Shown here one piece after another: positions 10,183 through 19,255 of a stretch of 64,000 bases of DNA. Position 1 is the stretch's first letter. Each line of letters opens with the position of its first letter. This DNA is from Mesorhizobium sophorae. Its GTDB lineage: Bacteria > Pseudomonadota > Alphaproteobacteria > Rhizobiales > Rhizobiaceae. Where the stretch lies: the NCBI RefSeq assembly GCF_002270415.1, contig NZ_NNRI01000012.1, positions 310,001 to 374,000 on the forward strand, written 5' to 3'. A program made the position numbers and the translations under genes. The notes beneath the pieces were generated by a model, which was not told the origin of the DNA, ran no database searches, and saw only the letters and a list, made by a program, of their open reading frames with translations.

Positions 10183-11076
10183 CTACCCTTTGTAGCGGAG
10201 CGCTTCGACCAAGACTGCGAAGGCCGGGGTTTGTTGTCGTCTGCTTGGATAATAGAGGTGGTAGCCGGAGAATGGCGGGCACCAATCCTCCAGCACACGG
10301 ATGAGGCGTCCATCGGCAACATGCTGGGTGATTTGCGTCTCGAAAGTATAGACCAGCCCCAGTCCGCCGAGGGCAGCGTTAACCAGCATCTCGTTGTCGT
10401 TGATGACGAGCGACCCGTTAACCCGGACCTCAAGCTCGACGCCGTCGCGCTCGAACTCCCAGGCATAGAGCCCACCCCCTGCGCTCTGCCGGTAGCTGAC
10501 GCAATTGTGGTTGCTCAAATCGCGCGGCGTTTGGGGAACCTCGCGAGTGGCAAAATACGTTGGGGAGCCGACCACCGCCATGCGGATGTCCGCGCTCACC
10601 CGGACCGCAACCATGTCCTTCTCGACCTGCTCGCCGACGCGGATGCCCGCGTCAAACCGACCGGCGACGATGTCGGTCAGCCCTTCATCGACATTGATCT
10701 CGACAGCGATGTCCGGATATTCCGGCAGGAGCTTCAACAGGACGGGCCATAGCACCGTTCTTGCCGCATGGCGGAAGGTGGTGATGCGGATCGTGCCAGC
10801 AGGCTTGTCACGAAGGGCGATGAGCTGAGCGATTTCATTGTCGATATGGTCGAATGCCGGACGCAGGCTGTGAAGCAGCCTTTCTCCTGCGTCGGTCAAC
10901 GACAGGCTGCGTGTCGTTCGCGAGATCAATCTGACTTTGAGCCGCTCCTCGAGCATGCGGACGGCATAGCTGAGTGCCGACTGGGACAGGCCAAGCTTCG
11001 CGGCGGCACGTGTAAAGCTTCCCTCTTCGGCGACCGCGATAAACATGGCCAACTCGCTGAAGTCGCCTTTTCTCAT
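10183..11076 (-). CDS. LysR-family transcriptional regulator
   Basis: A 297-residue protein with an N-terminal winged helix (about 5-65: FIAVAEEGSFTRAAAKLGLSQSALS is split across the recognition helix) and a C-terminal effector-binding domain (about 90-295). It resembles the aromatic/oxidoreductase-associated LTTR group. It lies 121 bases upstream of the SDR gene and points toward it, so it may control that gene and the hydrolase/DUF1330 genes beyond. Confidence 0.9.
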   Translation of the reverse strand: MRKGDFSELAMFIAVAEEGSFTRAAAKLGLSQSALSYAVRMLEERLKVRLISRTTRSLSLTDAGERLLHSLRPAFDHIDNEIAQLIALRDKPAGTIRITTFRHAARTVLWPVLLKLLPEYPDIAVEINVDEGLTDIVAGRFDAGIRVGEQVEKDMVAVRVSADIRMAVVGSPTYFATREVPQTPRDLSNHNCVSYRQSAGGGLYAWEFERDGVELEVRVNGSLVINDNEMLVNAALGGLGLVYTFETQITQHVADGRLIRVLEDWCPPFSGYHLYYPSRRQQTPAFAVLVEALRYKG

Positions 11077-11322
11077 TTATAAGTCCTGTTTCTGACTGCG
11101 CGCCGATTATAGCGCCCAATCGGCATGTTCGTCCTCGGCTATTTGTTGGACGCCGAAACCGATCACGGCCGAAGCGCCGGGGATTGATGACGAAACAGGT
11201 TTGGGTCACCAGCCCGAGCGACACCGCCGGCTGGTTCAACACCGAACCAGAAGTCCTTTCTTGTGCAGGGACTCAGTCGAAGGCGTCTCGCCTCGCGGTG
11301 GAGGCGAGCGCGCTCAATACAA

Positions 11323-12810
11323 TCACTTGGTCTTGGGCGGAGCCGTCGTCGCCTGCTCGCCCATCGCCTTGAGGTCGGCGGCTTCGCCTTCCTTCGACTT
11401 TTCCGGGACCTTGAACACCTGCCCCGGCCAGATGCGGTCGGGATCGCTGATCTGATCCTGGTTGGCGAGGTAGATCGTCGAGTAGCGCACGCCATGGCCG
11501 TAGACGCGCCGCGAAATCCGCCAAAGCGTATCGTTGCGGCGAATGATGACGGCACTGCCGGCATGCTCGAGCTTGGGCGCCACCGTCTCGGGCACATCGC
11601 CTGGCGGCGTTGCCGCAGCCACAACTCCTGCAGCGTCGGTGGCGGGAGCGGGCGTCGTGGCCGGAGCCTCGGCGGCCGGTGCAGCAGGAGCCGATGCGGA
11701 TTCCGCCGGAGCGGCGCCTGCGACGGCAGGCACGGCCGGCTTTGCTTCGGCGGGCGCCACGGCGGCGACAGAATCACCCGGCTCGCGCTCGAACGGTACG
11801 GCGGCGCGTGCCACAACTGTCACCCCATCAGCATCGAGGCCATCGACATGGATGGTGTAGCTGCCGACTGGAATGTCACGCGTCGCCTCGACCAGGAAAT
11901 GGCCGTCCGGCGACGTCTTCGCGTCGCCGAGCAGGATGTCATTCGCATAGGCGCGCACCTTGCGGCCGGCATCGGCGAGACCGGCGACAAAGATCTTTTT
12001 GCCGTCGATTTCGACCGCTTCGACGACGATCTTCGGTTCGGCCACTGATCCGGCGGGCGGCGTAGCTGGTGCCGCCGGAGCGGGTGCTGCCGTAACCACG
12101 GCTGGCGCAGGAGCCGCCGGGGCGGCAGCCTGGTCGCCAGCGGCCGGTGCGGCCGGCTTTGTCTCGGGCGCCGGAACGGTCAGCAGTTCGGCCGGCTTGC
12201 CTGGCTCTTCGACCATGGCCAGCACCTGGCCTGCCGCATCCTTGGGAACCGAGACGACTGCGGTTTGCGCCGAGGCGGTCACGACATCGCCGGTGGTGGC
12301 GCGCAATGCGATTGTATAGTCGCCGGGTTTCAGCGGATCGTCGAGCACGATGACAAAGGCGCCATCGGGGCCAGCGACCGTCGAGCCGAGCACGGTGGTG
12401 CCGTTGAGGATCTCAACCTTGGAATTGGGCGCCGCATTGCCGGCAATGACGATCGAGCCATTGCTCTCGACGCGCACCACATCGAAGGACGGCACGATCG
12501 GACCGGCCGCAGCCGGTGCCGCCGCATCCGTTGCGGGCGCGGCTGGAGCCGTCGCATCCGTTGCCGGTGCGGCCGGGGCCGTCGCCTGAGGGGCCGCGCC
12601 GGGAGCGGCCGGCACCGCCGCTGGCGGCAGCCGCGCTTCCGTGCCGGGATCGGCTGGTTTCGGCGCCGCGGGTGGGGTCAGTGCTGCCACTTCCGCCGGT
12701 GGCGTGCGATTGAGATATGGGTCGAGTGCGCCCGATACATAGGCGGTTCCTGCGGCCGCAACGGTCCCACCCGCTGCGAACAAGAACGCCTTCAGTGGAT
12801 TAATTGCCAT
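11323..12810 (-). CDS. LysM domain protein with Ig-like repeats and Ala/Pro-rich linkers
   Basis: A 495-residue envelope protein. An N-terminal hydrophobic segment (about 7-27) acts as signal or anchor. Two Ig-like (bacterial adhesin-type) modules follow: about 140-205 (GNAAPNSKVEIL, GPDGAFVI, KPGDYTIALRAT) and about 270-340 (AGLADAGRKVRAY, PVGSYTIHVDG). Long Ala/Pro-rich linkers separate them. The C terminus carries one LysM module (RRNDTLWRISRRVYG...IWPGQVFKVP) that binds peptidoglycan. Probably a cell-wall associated structural or scaffold protein. The leader contains a terminator-like hairpin. Confidence 0.85.
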   Translation of the reverse strand: MAINPLKAFLFAAGGTVAAAGTAYVSGALDPYLNRTPPAEVAALTPPAAPKPADPGTEARLPPAAVPAAPGAAPQATAPAAPATDATAPAAPATDAAAPAAAGPIVPSFDVVRVESNGSIVIAGNAAPNSKVEILNGTTVLGSTVAGPDGAFVIVLDDPLKPGDYTIALRATTGDVVTASAQTAVVSVPKDAAGQVLAMVEEPGKPAELLTVPAPETKPAAPAAGDQAAAPAAPAPAVVTAAPAPAAPATPPAGSVAEPKIVVEAVEIDGKKIFVAGLADAGRKVRAYANDILLGDAKTSPDGHFLVEATRDIPVGSYTIHVDGLDADGVTVVARAAVPFEREPGDSVAAVAPAEAKPAVPAVAGAAPAESASAPAAPAAEAPATTPAPATDAAGVVAAATPPGDVPETVAPKLEHAGSAVIIRRNDTLWRISRRVYGHGVRYSTIYLANQDQISDPDRIWPGQVFKVPEKSKEGEAADLKAMGEQATTAPPKTK

Positions 12811-12872
12811 ATTTCCCTACCCCTTAGCCACCTAATGCCGGTCTAGCCTGTTTTGCCAAAGCCGACAAGAAA

Positions 12873-12889
12873 AAGCCCGCCCCGGGCTT
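12873..12889 (-). terminator. Terminator-like hairpin in the LysM gene leader
   Basis: AAGCCCG-CCC-CGGGCTT, a perfect 7-bp stem; on the minus strand it is followed by a T-run (CTTTTTCTTG), the form of an intrinsic terminator. It lies about 60 bases upstream of the LysM start and inside the divergent region with the LOG gene, so it would act on minus-strand transcription entering or starting there. Confidence 0.55.
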
Positions 12890-12924
12890 GACCCCGCTTT
12901 CAGACCCAATCACCAATCATCGGT

Positions 12925-13536
12925 ATGAACACGATTCGATCCGTCTGCGTCTATTGCGGCTCGTCTCCGGGCCGCGATGAAACCTATGCCAAGGCCGGTC
13001 ACCTGCTTGGGCGCTCGATTGCGCGCTCCGGCCTCAGGCTGATTTACGGCGGCGGCACCAAAGGCATCATGGGCGCCGTCGCCGAGGGCGCCTTGCGTGC
13101 CGGCGGCAAGGTGACGGGCATCATTCCGCGCTTCCTGATCAACAAGGAGGCGACCGAAACCGCGCTTGACCGGCTCGACGAACTCGTAATCACCGACAAC
13201 ATGCACGAGCGCAAACACAGGATGTTCGAAAAATCCGACGCCTTTGTGGCGCTGCCGGGCGGCATCGGCACGGTCGAGGAGATCGTCGAGGTCATGACCT
13301 GGGGCCAGCTCGGCCATCACCGCAAGCCGATCGTCTTCGGCAATGTCGGCGGATTCTGGGATCCGATGCTGGCCTTGCTCGACCACATGGCCGCCGAGGG
13401 CTTCATCCACACCGCGCAGCGGGTCAAGCCGCTGGTCGTCAACGATCCCGAGGCAATCGTCGCCGCCATCATGGTGGCAGGCTCCTCGGTCGACGCCCCG
13501 ACCGAGGGCATGCAGTCGGTGATCGACAAGATGTAG
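12925..13536 (+). CDS. LOG-family protein (TIGR00730, cytokinin riboside 5'-monophosphate phosphoribohydrolase-like)
   Basis: A 203-residue Rossmann-fold protein. The family signature PGGIGTVEE is at residues 111-119, preceded by GGGTKGIMG (42-50) and the conserved R97-K98 pair (MHERKHRMF). Members cleave the ribose phosphate from nucleoside monophosphates; in plants and some bacteria this activates cytokinins, elsewhere the substrate is AMP or unknown. In a plant-associated rhizobial relative a role in cytokinin release is plausible but not shown. Confidence 0.9.
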   Translation: MNTIRSVCVYCGSSPGRDETYAKAGHLLGRSIARSGLRLIYGGGTKGIMGAVAEGALRAGGKVTGIIPRFLINKEATETALDRLDELVITDNMHERKHRMFEKSDAFVALPGGIGTVEEIVEVMTWGQLGHHRKPIVFGNVGGFWDPMLALLDHMAAEGFIHTAQRVKPLVVNDPEAIVAAIMVAGSSVDAPTEGMQSVIDKM

Positions 13537-13584
13537 GGGAATAAGGGAGTAGGGGAGTAGGGGAGTAGGGCAGTAAGGCAGTAT
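13533..13584. repeat. Degenerate 8-bp tandem repeat (AGTAGGGG)
   Basis: About five to six units of AGTAGGGG, degenerating to AGTAGGGC, AGTAAGGC and AGTAT. The stop codon of the LOG gene (TAG) lies in the first unit, so the repeat begins inside the coding end. Confidence 0.75.
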
Positions 13585-13623
13585 GTAGATTGCCTGAGGT
13601 AAAGCCCTACTGCGCTACTGCCC
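13568..13623. repeat. Imperfect inverted repeat between convergent genes
   Basis: The left arm 13568-13583 (GGGCAGTAAGGCAGTA) is complementary to the right arm 13608-13623 apart from two central mismatches. The right arm lies inside the 3' end of the LysR gene. It could work as a bidirectional terminator stem for the two converging transcripts, although no T-run is seen. Confidence 0.6.
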
Positions 13624-14512
13624 TGCCCTCTTCCCCCGCCGCCTGCCGCAAGCCGGCGATCACCGCGCGGCGGTCGTGGCGCCGCCAGGCAAGATGGACG
13701 GAAACCGTTCGCTCGAACCATGGCAGGTCGCGAAACACGATCCGTGACGGTGCGGCGGCACGCAGGCTGGCCTGCACCGTGGCCAGGCCAAGGCCGGCGC
13801 TGACCAGGCCGAGTGAGGTCAACGGATCGGCAGTCTCGTAGGCGATGTCGGGCAAAAAGCCGGCCTTGGCGCAAGCAGCCAGGAACTGGCCACGGTTGGT
13901 GTCGTCGGGTTGGCGCACGACGGTAATCCAGACGCGGCCGTCGAGGTGGTGCGGCCTGATGTCCGACAACTCTACAAGCGGATCATCTTCGGGGATCGCC
14001 AGCACCAGCGGTTCATGGCGCAGCGCGATCGTGGCGATGTCCGGGTCATCGTCAGCCGGCGGCGAATAGACGAAGCCCAGATCGAGCGAGCGCTGCCGCA
14101 GCCCCTCCAGTTGCGCCGCCGACCGCAGGCTTCGCAACTGCAGGTGAAAATCCGGCCGTTCGCGGCGGAACTGACGCAGCATCCCGGCGACAAGCCCGGC
14201 ATGCACGGCGCCTTCGACATAGCCGATGGCGAGACGGCCGACGGCGCCGCTGGCCAGGTTGCGGCCGAACTCCTCCAATCGTCCCGCGTTGGACAGCAGC
14301 GAGCGGGCCTCGGTGAGGAAGGCGCGGCCCTCGGCGTTGAGATGGACCCGTTGCCTGGCTCTTTCAAACAGGGGAACGCCAAGCTGCTCCTCGAGCTGCA
14401 TGATCTGCCGGCTGAGCGGCGATTGCGAAATATGCAGCATCTCGGCGGCGCGGCCGACATTGCCGGTTTCGGCGACAGTGACGAAATAGCGAAGCTGGCG
14501 CAGGTCGAACAT
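13607..14512 (-). CDS. LysR-family transcriptional regulator
   Basis: A 301-residue LTTR. The winged helix is at about 1-60 (LRQLRYFVTVAETGNVGRAAEMLH is split over two helices; SQSPLSRQI is the recognition helix). The effector domain follows and resembles the CatR/BenM-like aromatic-acid group (RLAIGYVEGA). It is divergent from the small muconolactone-isomerase-like gene at 14625, so it probably controls that gene. Its last codons (GRAVAQ) fall in the inverted repeat shared with the LOG 3' end. Confidence 0.9.
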   Translation of the reverse strand: MFDLRQLRYFVTVAETGNVGRAAEMLHISQSPLSRQIMQLEEQLGVPLFERARQRVHLNAEGRAFLTEARSLLSNAGRLEEFGRNLASGAVGRLAIGYVEGAVHAGLVAGMLRQFRRERPDFHLQLRSLRSAAQLEGLRQRSLDLGFVYSPPADDDPDIATIALRHEPLVLAIPEDDPLVELSDIRPHHLDGRVWITVVRQPDDTNRGQFLAACAKAGFLPDIAYETADPLTSLGLVSAGLGLATVQASLRAAAPSRIVFRDLPWFERTVSVHLAWRRHDRRAVIAGLRQAAGEEGRAVAQ

Positions 14513-14624
14513 TTTCTCTCCGAAGATTTTAAGTCCTTCGCGGTCTCAACTTTATCCTATTCAGTCTTGGACAGTCTGGCTAGCCGCGGCGATAGTCGGG
14601 TCATCCCAACCAAAGGAGACCGCC

Positions 14625-14915
14625 ATGCAGTTCTTTGCCCTTCTCACCCGCAACACTGAAAAGTTCAGCGATACCGATTTCGCGCCGCTGCTGCCCGGCG
14701 AGGCCGAGCAACGGCGCACGCTCTATGCCGAAGGCGCGGTGCGCCAGGTGTGGAACCGTGGCGACATCCCGGGCAGCGGCATGATGTTCGAGGCCGGCAG
14801 CGACGCCGATGTGCGCCACCATCTCGCCACCTTGCCGCTGGTCAAGGCGGGCATGATGGACATCGCCGCCATCGTCCCGCTCAATCCCTATCCAGGCTTC
14901 GGCCCGAAGCGCTGA
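14625..14915 (+). CDS. Small muconolactone isomerase/YCII-like protein
   Basis: A 96-residue protein with the dimeric ferredoxin-like fold pattern (MQFFALLTRN; VRQVWNRGDIPGSGMMFE; LPLVKAGMMDIAAIVPLNPYP is the C-terminal strand region). It resembles muconolactone delta-isomerase-like proteins; the isomerase residues cannot be judged with certainty. AAAGGAG lies just upstream of the ATG. Transcribed away from the aromatic-type LysR gene, which supports a link to small-molecule sensing or breakdown. Confidence 0.72.
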   Translation: MQFFALLTRNTEKFSDTDFAPLLPGEAEQRRTLYAEGAVRQVWNRGDIPGSGMMFEAGSDADVRHHLATLPLVKAGMMDIAAIVPLNPYPGFGPKR

Positions 14916-15067
14916 CAGGCGCAAGAGGAGCGGCGGTCGGCAAGGCTTGCCGCCTCCTCCCTCCAAGACTTTCGCCGGATACGGTGAGCAAACTCGTCCT
15001 GTGGCGATTTCCGTTTGCGGCTCGCGAGCGAGTTGGCTATCGGGAAATATCGGCAGGGGGACAAACT

Positions 15068-17377
15068 TTGGAGAACAGACCCGAGACGGAAACAGATCTC
15101 GCTCCCCGCGCCTCCGTCGTCATGACCGTCTACACCGACCAGCGCTTCCTCGACGCGGCGGTCGACAGCATCCTAACCCAGGAGTTCCGCGATCTTGAGC
15201 TTGTGATCGTCGATGACGCGACGGGCGACCACGTGGTCTTCGAGGCACTGGCACGCCGTGATCCGCGCATACGGATCGTGACCAATCCGACCAATCTTGG
15301 CCCAGCCGCCGCCGCCAACCGCGGCATCGAGGCGGCCCGCGGCGACATCATCCTGCGTCTGGATTGCGATGACATTGCCGAGCCGACGCATGTCGGGCGG
15401 CTGGTCGCGGCGCTGGACGAGGACTCCGACCTTGGCCTCGTCGGAAACGCGGTAACGCTGATCGACGAAGCCGACCGCGTCGTCGGCGGGCAGCTAATGC
15501 CCGAAACGGACCTTGCCATCCGGTGGACCATCCTGTTCCACAATCCATTCTATCATTCATCCATGGCCTATCGCCGTAGCGGCTTCGAGGCCGTCGGGGG
15601 TTACAAGGCCGATCAGTGGATATCGCATGATCACTATCTGTGTTTTGCCCTGCTGCCTTTGTGCCGGGCGCGAAACCTTGCCGAGCCGCTGACGCGCTAC
15701 CGGCTGAACACGCAAGGGCTGAGCACGAAGCACTCGAAGAACGCGCGCAACCGAACCCATCCGATCCGCGAGGCGCTCTGGGCCAAGCTCGGCCTGACCT
15801 ACGATCTTTATGACGACGCCTTCGCGCGCGATATGACCGAATTCATCCGTGGGCATGAGATCGCCGTCGAGCGGCGCGCCGCCGCCTACTGCAAGCTGCT
15901 TGCCGTGCTTCGCGTCTTCCTCGCCGCCGCCCGGCCGTTCGAGCGGGCCGAGGATGCGGATGCCGCCAGGCAACTGGCACATGGCCTCGTTGCCCGCATG
16001 CTGGCCAGTCCGCCGTTGCGGATACACGAGATGCTGAGGGTCTGTTCCCTGTGTTGGCCGCTCGACCGGCGTGCCGCGACGAGAGCGGCAATGAAGCGGC
16101 TGGCGGCTGGCCTGAAGGCCCGGTTGCGCGCGACCCGGAAATGGCTCGGCGAAGCCGCGAAAATAGAGCCTTCACCGGCGCCCTCGCCGGGTGTGCCGGC
16201 CCTGCCGCGGGAGGCTGGCCAGGCGCGCGACATCGCCGAAAAGAGTGTCGAATTTGTGCTGATTGCCGAGGCGGGCATTCTCGAAGCGCAAGCCCTGTTG
16301 CTGTGCGAGAGCATACGATGTTTCGCCGGTGCCTATTCGCGGTGCCCGATAACGGTCGTGTCGCCCAGGAGTAGCCATCGCCCATCCGTATCAACGCTGC
16401 GCAAACTTGAGCAGATGGATGTCGAATATCTGCCGATCGAGATCGAGAGTTACTACCCGCAATATGGCACGTCGTATCGCATTCACGCGCTTGCTCACGT
16501 CGAACGTCGGCCGGGGCCGCCAATCATCATCCAGCTCGACAGCGATACAATATTTGTCGCCGAGCCCGATTTTTCGTTGGGCGCCAGTTCGGCCGCCGCG
16601 CGCCCTGTAGACGTCAAGGGAATGTGCACGACGGGGCCTGGCGACCCCTTCGACAGCTACTGGAGAAAGTTGTGCGCCCTTGTAGGCGTCGACTATGACC
16701 ATCTGCCCATCGTGCACACAACGGTCGGTAGCCAGGCGGTGCGGGCGAGCTACAATGGCGGGCTTTTTGTAGCAAAAAGGGCGTGTGGGCTTTTCCAGCA
16801 CACCGAAGACATTTTCAGACAATTGGTGGCCGCGGACATGAAGTCGTGGGCTGACGGGCCAACCTACAACACCGGGACCGGGGTTCTGCACGGAGAGGCC
16901 ACCGCCTATTGGGGTACAAGCCAGGCCGCCTTCTCGCTGGCGTCAGTCGCGGGAAACCACTCCGTGCGACTTTTGCCGGATACGCACAATTTTCCTCTCA
17001 ACAACCTGGCTGGGTTGCCGGCACCCGACGCGGCGCGATTGGTCCACATCCACTATCATCACCTGTTCAGCGCCGGATCGGCAGAGGCAAATCCGATATT
17101 GGACGGAACGCTGGCCCTCCCGGCAGCAATTTCCGAATGGCTCCTGGCCCGGCTGCCGCTGCAGGAACAACCGCAGCCGACGGTCACGACGCGTGACCTC
17201 GCACTCGACCACGACGCACTTGTTCGCACCAACCACGATCTCAGCCTCCAACGCGACATGCTCGTCCGCGACCGAGACGCTCTCCGCGCAGAACGCGACG
17301 CGATCCTCGCGTCACGCAGTTGGCGGCTGACCGCACCATTGCGTTGGGCTCTAGGCCCGTTCGCGCGCCGCAGATGA
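15068..17377 (+). CDS. Two-domain glycosyltransferase (GT2 plus second DxD transferase-like domain)
   Basis: A 769-residue protein. Residues 14-220 are a GT2 (GT-A) domain: ASVVMTVYTDQRFL, VDDATGD and the metal site DCDD at 99-102. A linker region (250-390) is helical and proline-rich. Residues 395-690 form a second nucleotide-sugar-transferase-like domain with QLDSDTIF (DxD at 491-493), SYNGGLFVAK and HIHYHH. Residues 708-750 are a short charged repeat (DxLVRxxxDL, RDMLVRDRDALRAERDAI) like those at the ends of surface-polysaccharide transferases, then SRSWRLTAPLRW. TTG at 15068 is chosen because AGGGGG precedes it; GTG 14984 is the alternative. Likely cell-surface polysaccharide synthesis; acceptor unknown. 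Confidence 0.8.
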   Translation: MENRPETETDLAPRASVVMTVYTDQRFLDAAVDSILTQEFRDLELVIVDDATGDHVVFEALARRDPRIRIVTNPTNLGPAAAANRGIEAARGDIILRLDCDDIAEPTHVGRLVAALDEDSDLGLVGNAVTLIDEADRVVGGQLMPETDLAIRWTILFHNPFYHSSMAYRRSGFEAVGGYKADQWISHDHYLCFALLPLCRARNLAEPLTRYRLNTQGLSTKHSKNARNRTHPIREALWAKLGLTYDLYDDAFARDMTEFIRGHEIAVERRAAAYCKLLAVLRVFLAAARPFERAEDADAARQLAHGLVARMLASPPLRIHEMLRVCSLCWPLDRRAATRAAMKRLAAGLKARLRATRKWLGEAAKIEPSPAPSPGVPALPREAGQARDIAEKSVEFVLIAEAGILEAQALLLCESIRCFAGAYSRCPITVVSPRSSHRPSVSTLRKLEQMDVEYLPIEIESYYPQYGTSYRIHALAHVERRPGPPIIIQLDSDTIFVAEPDFSLGASSAAARPVDVKGMCTTGPGDPFDSYWRKLCALVGVDYDHLPIVHTTVGSQAVRASYNGGLFVAKRACGLFQHTEDIFRQLVAADMKSWADGPTYNTGTGVLHGEATAYWGTSQAAFSLASVAGNHSVRLLPDTHNFPLNNLAGLPAPDAARLVHIHYHHLFSAGSAEANPILDGTLALPAAISEWLLARLPLQEQPQPTVTTRDLALDHDALVRTNHDLSLQRDMLVRDRDALRAERDAILASRSWRLTAPLRWALGPFARRR

Positions 17378-17527
17378 CGGGCAACATCGAAAGCGATGCC
17401 GGTGATCGGCAGACTGTGATCGACCGTCAAGAAACCGTCACACGCAAGCGGACTCGTCCGTGCTAGACATCGCGGTCAGGCCGTCGCCACGCGGCGCAAT
17501 GTCCGAAAACTGCATCTGGTACTGCCC

Positions 17528-18526
17528 ATGGATGTCGCTCTTGCCCCGGAAGGCACCGACCTGTCGCCTTACCTGCCCGACGAGCACGGGCTGTTCTTCA
17601 TCTATCATTTCACCGCCGATGGCCTGCGCACCAAGAACCCGGCACAGGCGTGCTGGACCTGGCGCAGCTATCAGATCACCGACCTGCATGCACGCCAGGA
17701 GATCGGCGCCGAAAAAGCTTTGCCGGGGCCGGTGCGCGACGCCTTCCTTGCCCCCAGCCATGGCTGTCACATCGACTTCGAGGATGGCTGGCTCTATGGC
17801 GATCTGCCGGACCTAAAACACGACTTTTCGGAAGCGCGCGGGCTTGTCCATTTCCGCTTTGCCTTCAACGAGACGATGCTGGTCGGCGCTCGCAAGCAGC
17901 CGCTGGAATCGGTCGATGCCGTCCGCAAGGCGGTGGAGAATGGATCGCGGAAATTCCGCTCGCCGGCGGAACTGATCGAGGCGGTCACGGGCCAGTCTCT
18001 CGACGGCATGTCGGTCGAGCTCGGCAAGCTGGGCGACACGCTCGACGGCATCGAGGACCGCGTCGTGCGCGATGCATGGCACAATGAGCGACAGGCGCTG
18101 GTCGAGGCGCGCCGGCAGTTGGTGGTGATCCATCGACAGATGGCGACGATCACCAATCTGTTCCGGCATCTCGACCATTCGCATCGCAACGAGCTGCCTG
18201 ACCCGATCAACGACATGGCGGCCAGGCTCTCGCAGCGGGCGCATACGCTCTATCATGACGGCGAGCAGTTGCAGGCGCGCACACGGCTGTTGCAGGACGA
18301 GTTGATGGCCAAGCTGACCATGCAGTCGAACCAGTTGCTCTATGTACTCTCTGTCATGACGGCGGTGTTGCTGCCGATGACCATCATCTCGGGCCTGTTC
18401 GGCATGAATGTCGGCGGGCTGCCCTTGGTCGACACGCCCATGGGTTTCTGGGTGGTGACAGCGGTCTCGGTGTTTATCGCGGCAGCCACCTATCTGTTCG
18501 TCAGGCGGCTTGGCCGGGGGCTGTAA
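17528..18526 (+). CDS. zntB: ZntB/CorA-family divalent metal transporter
   Basis: A 332-residue protein with a large cytoplasmic N-terminal domain (about 1-265) and two C-terminal membrane helices. The family hallmark GMN is present after the first helix (LFGMNVGGLP), with a short periplasmic loop and a final helix ending VRRLGRGL. The length and N-terminal sequence fit the ZntB branch (zinc transport) better than CorA (magnesium). The 150 bases before it hold no clear signal. Confidence 0.88.
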   Translation: MDVALAPEGTDLSPYLPDEHGLFFIYHFTADGLRTKNPAQACWTWRSYQITDLHARQEIGAEKALPGPVRDAFLAPSHGCHIDFEDGWLYGDLPDLKHDFSEARGLVHFRFAFNETMLVGARKQPLESVDAVRKAVENGSRKFRSPAELIEAVTGQSLDGMSVELGKLGDTLDGIEDRVVRDAWHNERQALVEARRQLVVIHRQMATITNLFRHLDHSHRNELPDPINDMAARLSQRAHTLYHDGEQLQARTRLLQDELMAKLTMQSNQLLYVLSVMTAVLLPMTIISGLFGMNVGGLPLVDTPMGFWVVTAVSVFIAAATYLFVRRLGRGL

Positions 18527-18544
18527 CCGCAGCCCGGCGACTGT

Positions 18545-19246
18545 TCATGCCGAAGCGCGAAGATCCTCGATGATGGTCCCGGCGGCACGGATTTCCGCCT
18601 CGTGGTCCGGGTCGCGCCAGGTCTCGGCAAGGCCGGCCGCATACCATTCGAGCATCGCCGTCAGATTGAGGAGCTGTGCCGCATAGGCCGCAGCCGCCCC
18701 CTCGAAGGTGAGCCCATAGGACTGCACCCGGAACGCCACCGGGGCAAAGAAGGCATCGACGGCGGTAAAATGTGCGCCGGCGAGAAACGGCCCGCCGAAA
18801 CGGGCAAGGCCATCGTTCCATAGGTCGCCGAGGCGGAAGAGATCCTGCTTCAGCGCATCGGACATCGGGAACGGTTTGACGCGTACGCCGCAACTCATCG
18901 GGCACGCGCCGCGCAGTGCGGTGAAACTCGAATGCATTTCGGCGGCAGCCGAGCGCGCCCAGGCGCGCGCCTTGGCCTCAACGGGCCAAACGCCATGGTG
19001 ACGCTCTGCCAGATACTCGACGATGGCAAGCGAATCCCAGACCGCCCAGCCATCGTCGACCAGGCTGTTGTCTATCAAGCAGGGCACCCGGCCGCTGGGT
19101 GAGAAAGGTCGGTAGAGATCCCAGCTCGAACCGGTCGGAAATGGCGTCAGCCGCTCCTCGAACGGAATATCCAGCTCGCGCATGAGCACCCATGGCCGCA
19201 GCGACCATGAGGAATAGTTCTTGTTGGCGATGTGCAGCAGGTACAT
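18545..19246 (-). CDS. Glutathione S-transferase family protein
   Basis: A 233-residue cytosolic GST-like protein. The N-terminal thioredoxin-like domain (YLLHIANKNYSSWSLRPW) resembles the yfcF/zeta-like bacterial group, with the glutathione-contacting PCLIDN region; an all-helical C-terminal domain follows. GGAG lies nine bases before the ATG. It begins nine bases after the stop of rarD and likely shares its transcript. Confidence 0.87.
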   Translation of the reverse strand: MYLLHIANKNYSSWSLRPWVLMRELDIPFEERLTPFPTGSSWDLYRPFSPSGRVPCLIDNSLVDDGWAVWDSLAIVEYLAERHHGVWPVEAKARAWARSAAAEMHSSFTALRGACPMSCGVRVKPFPMSDALKQDLFRLGDLWNDGLARFGGPFLAGAHFTAVDAFFAPVAFRVQSYGLTFEGAAAAYAAQLLNLTAMLEWYAAGLAETWRDPDHEAEIRAAGTIIEDLRASA

Positions 19247-19255
19247 CGAAACTCC

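Noticed and set aside
14750..15067. An N-terminal extension of the glycosyltransferase by 106 residues
   Set aside because: It overlaps the small upstream gene in another frame and is Arg/His-rich; the TTG at 15068 has a good ribosome site directly before the GT2 domain.
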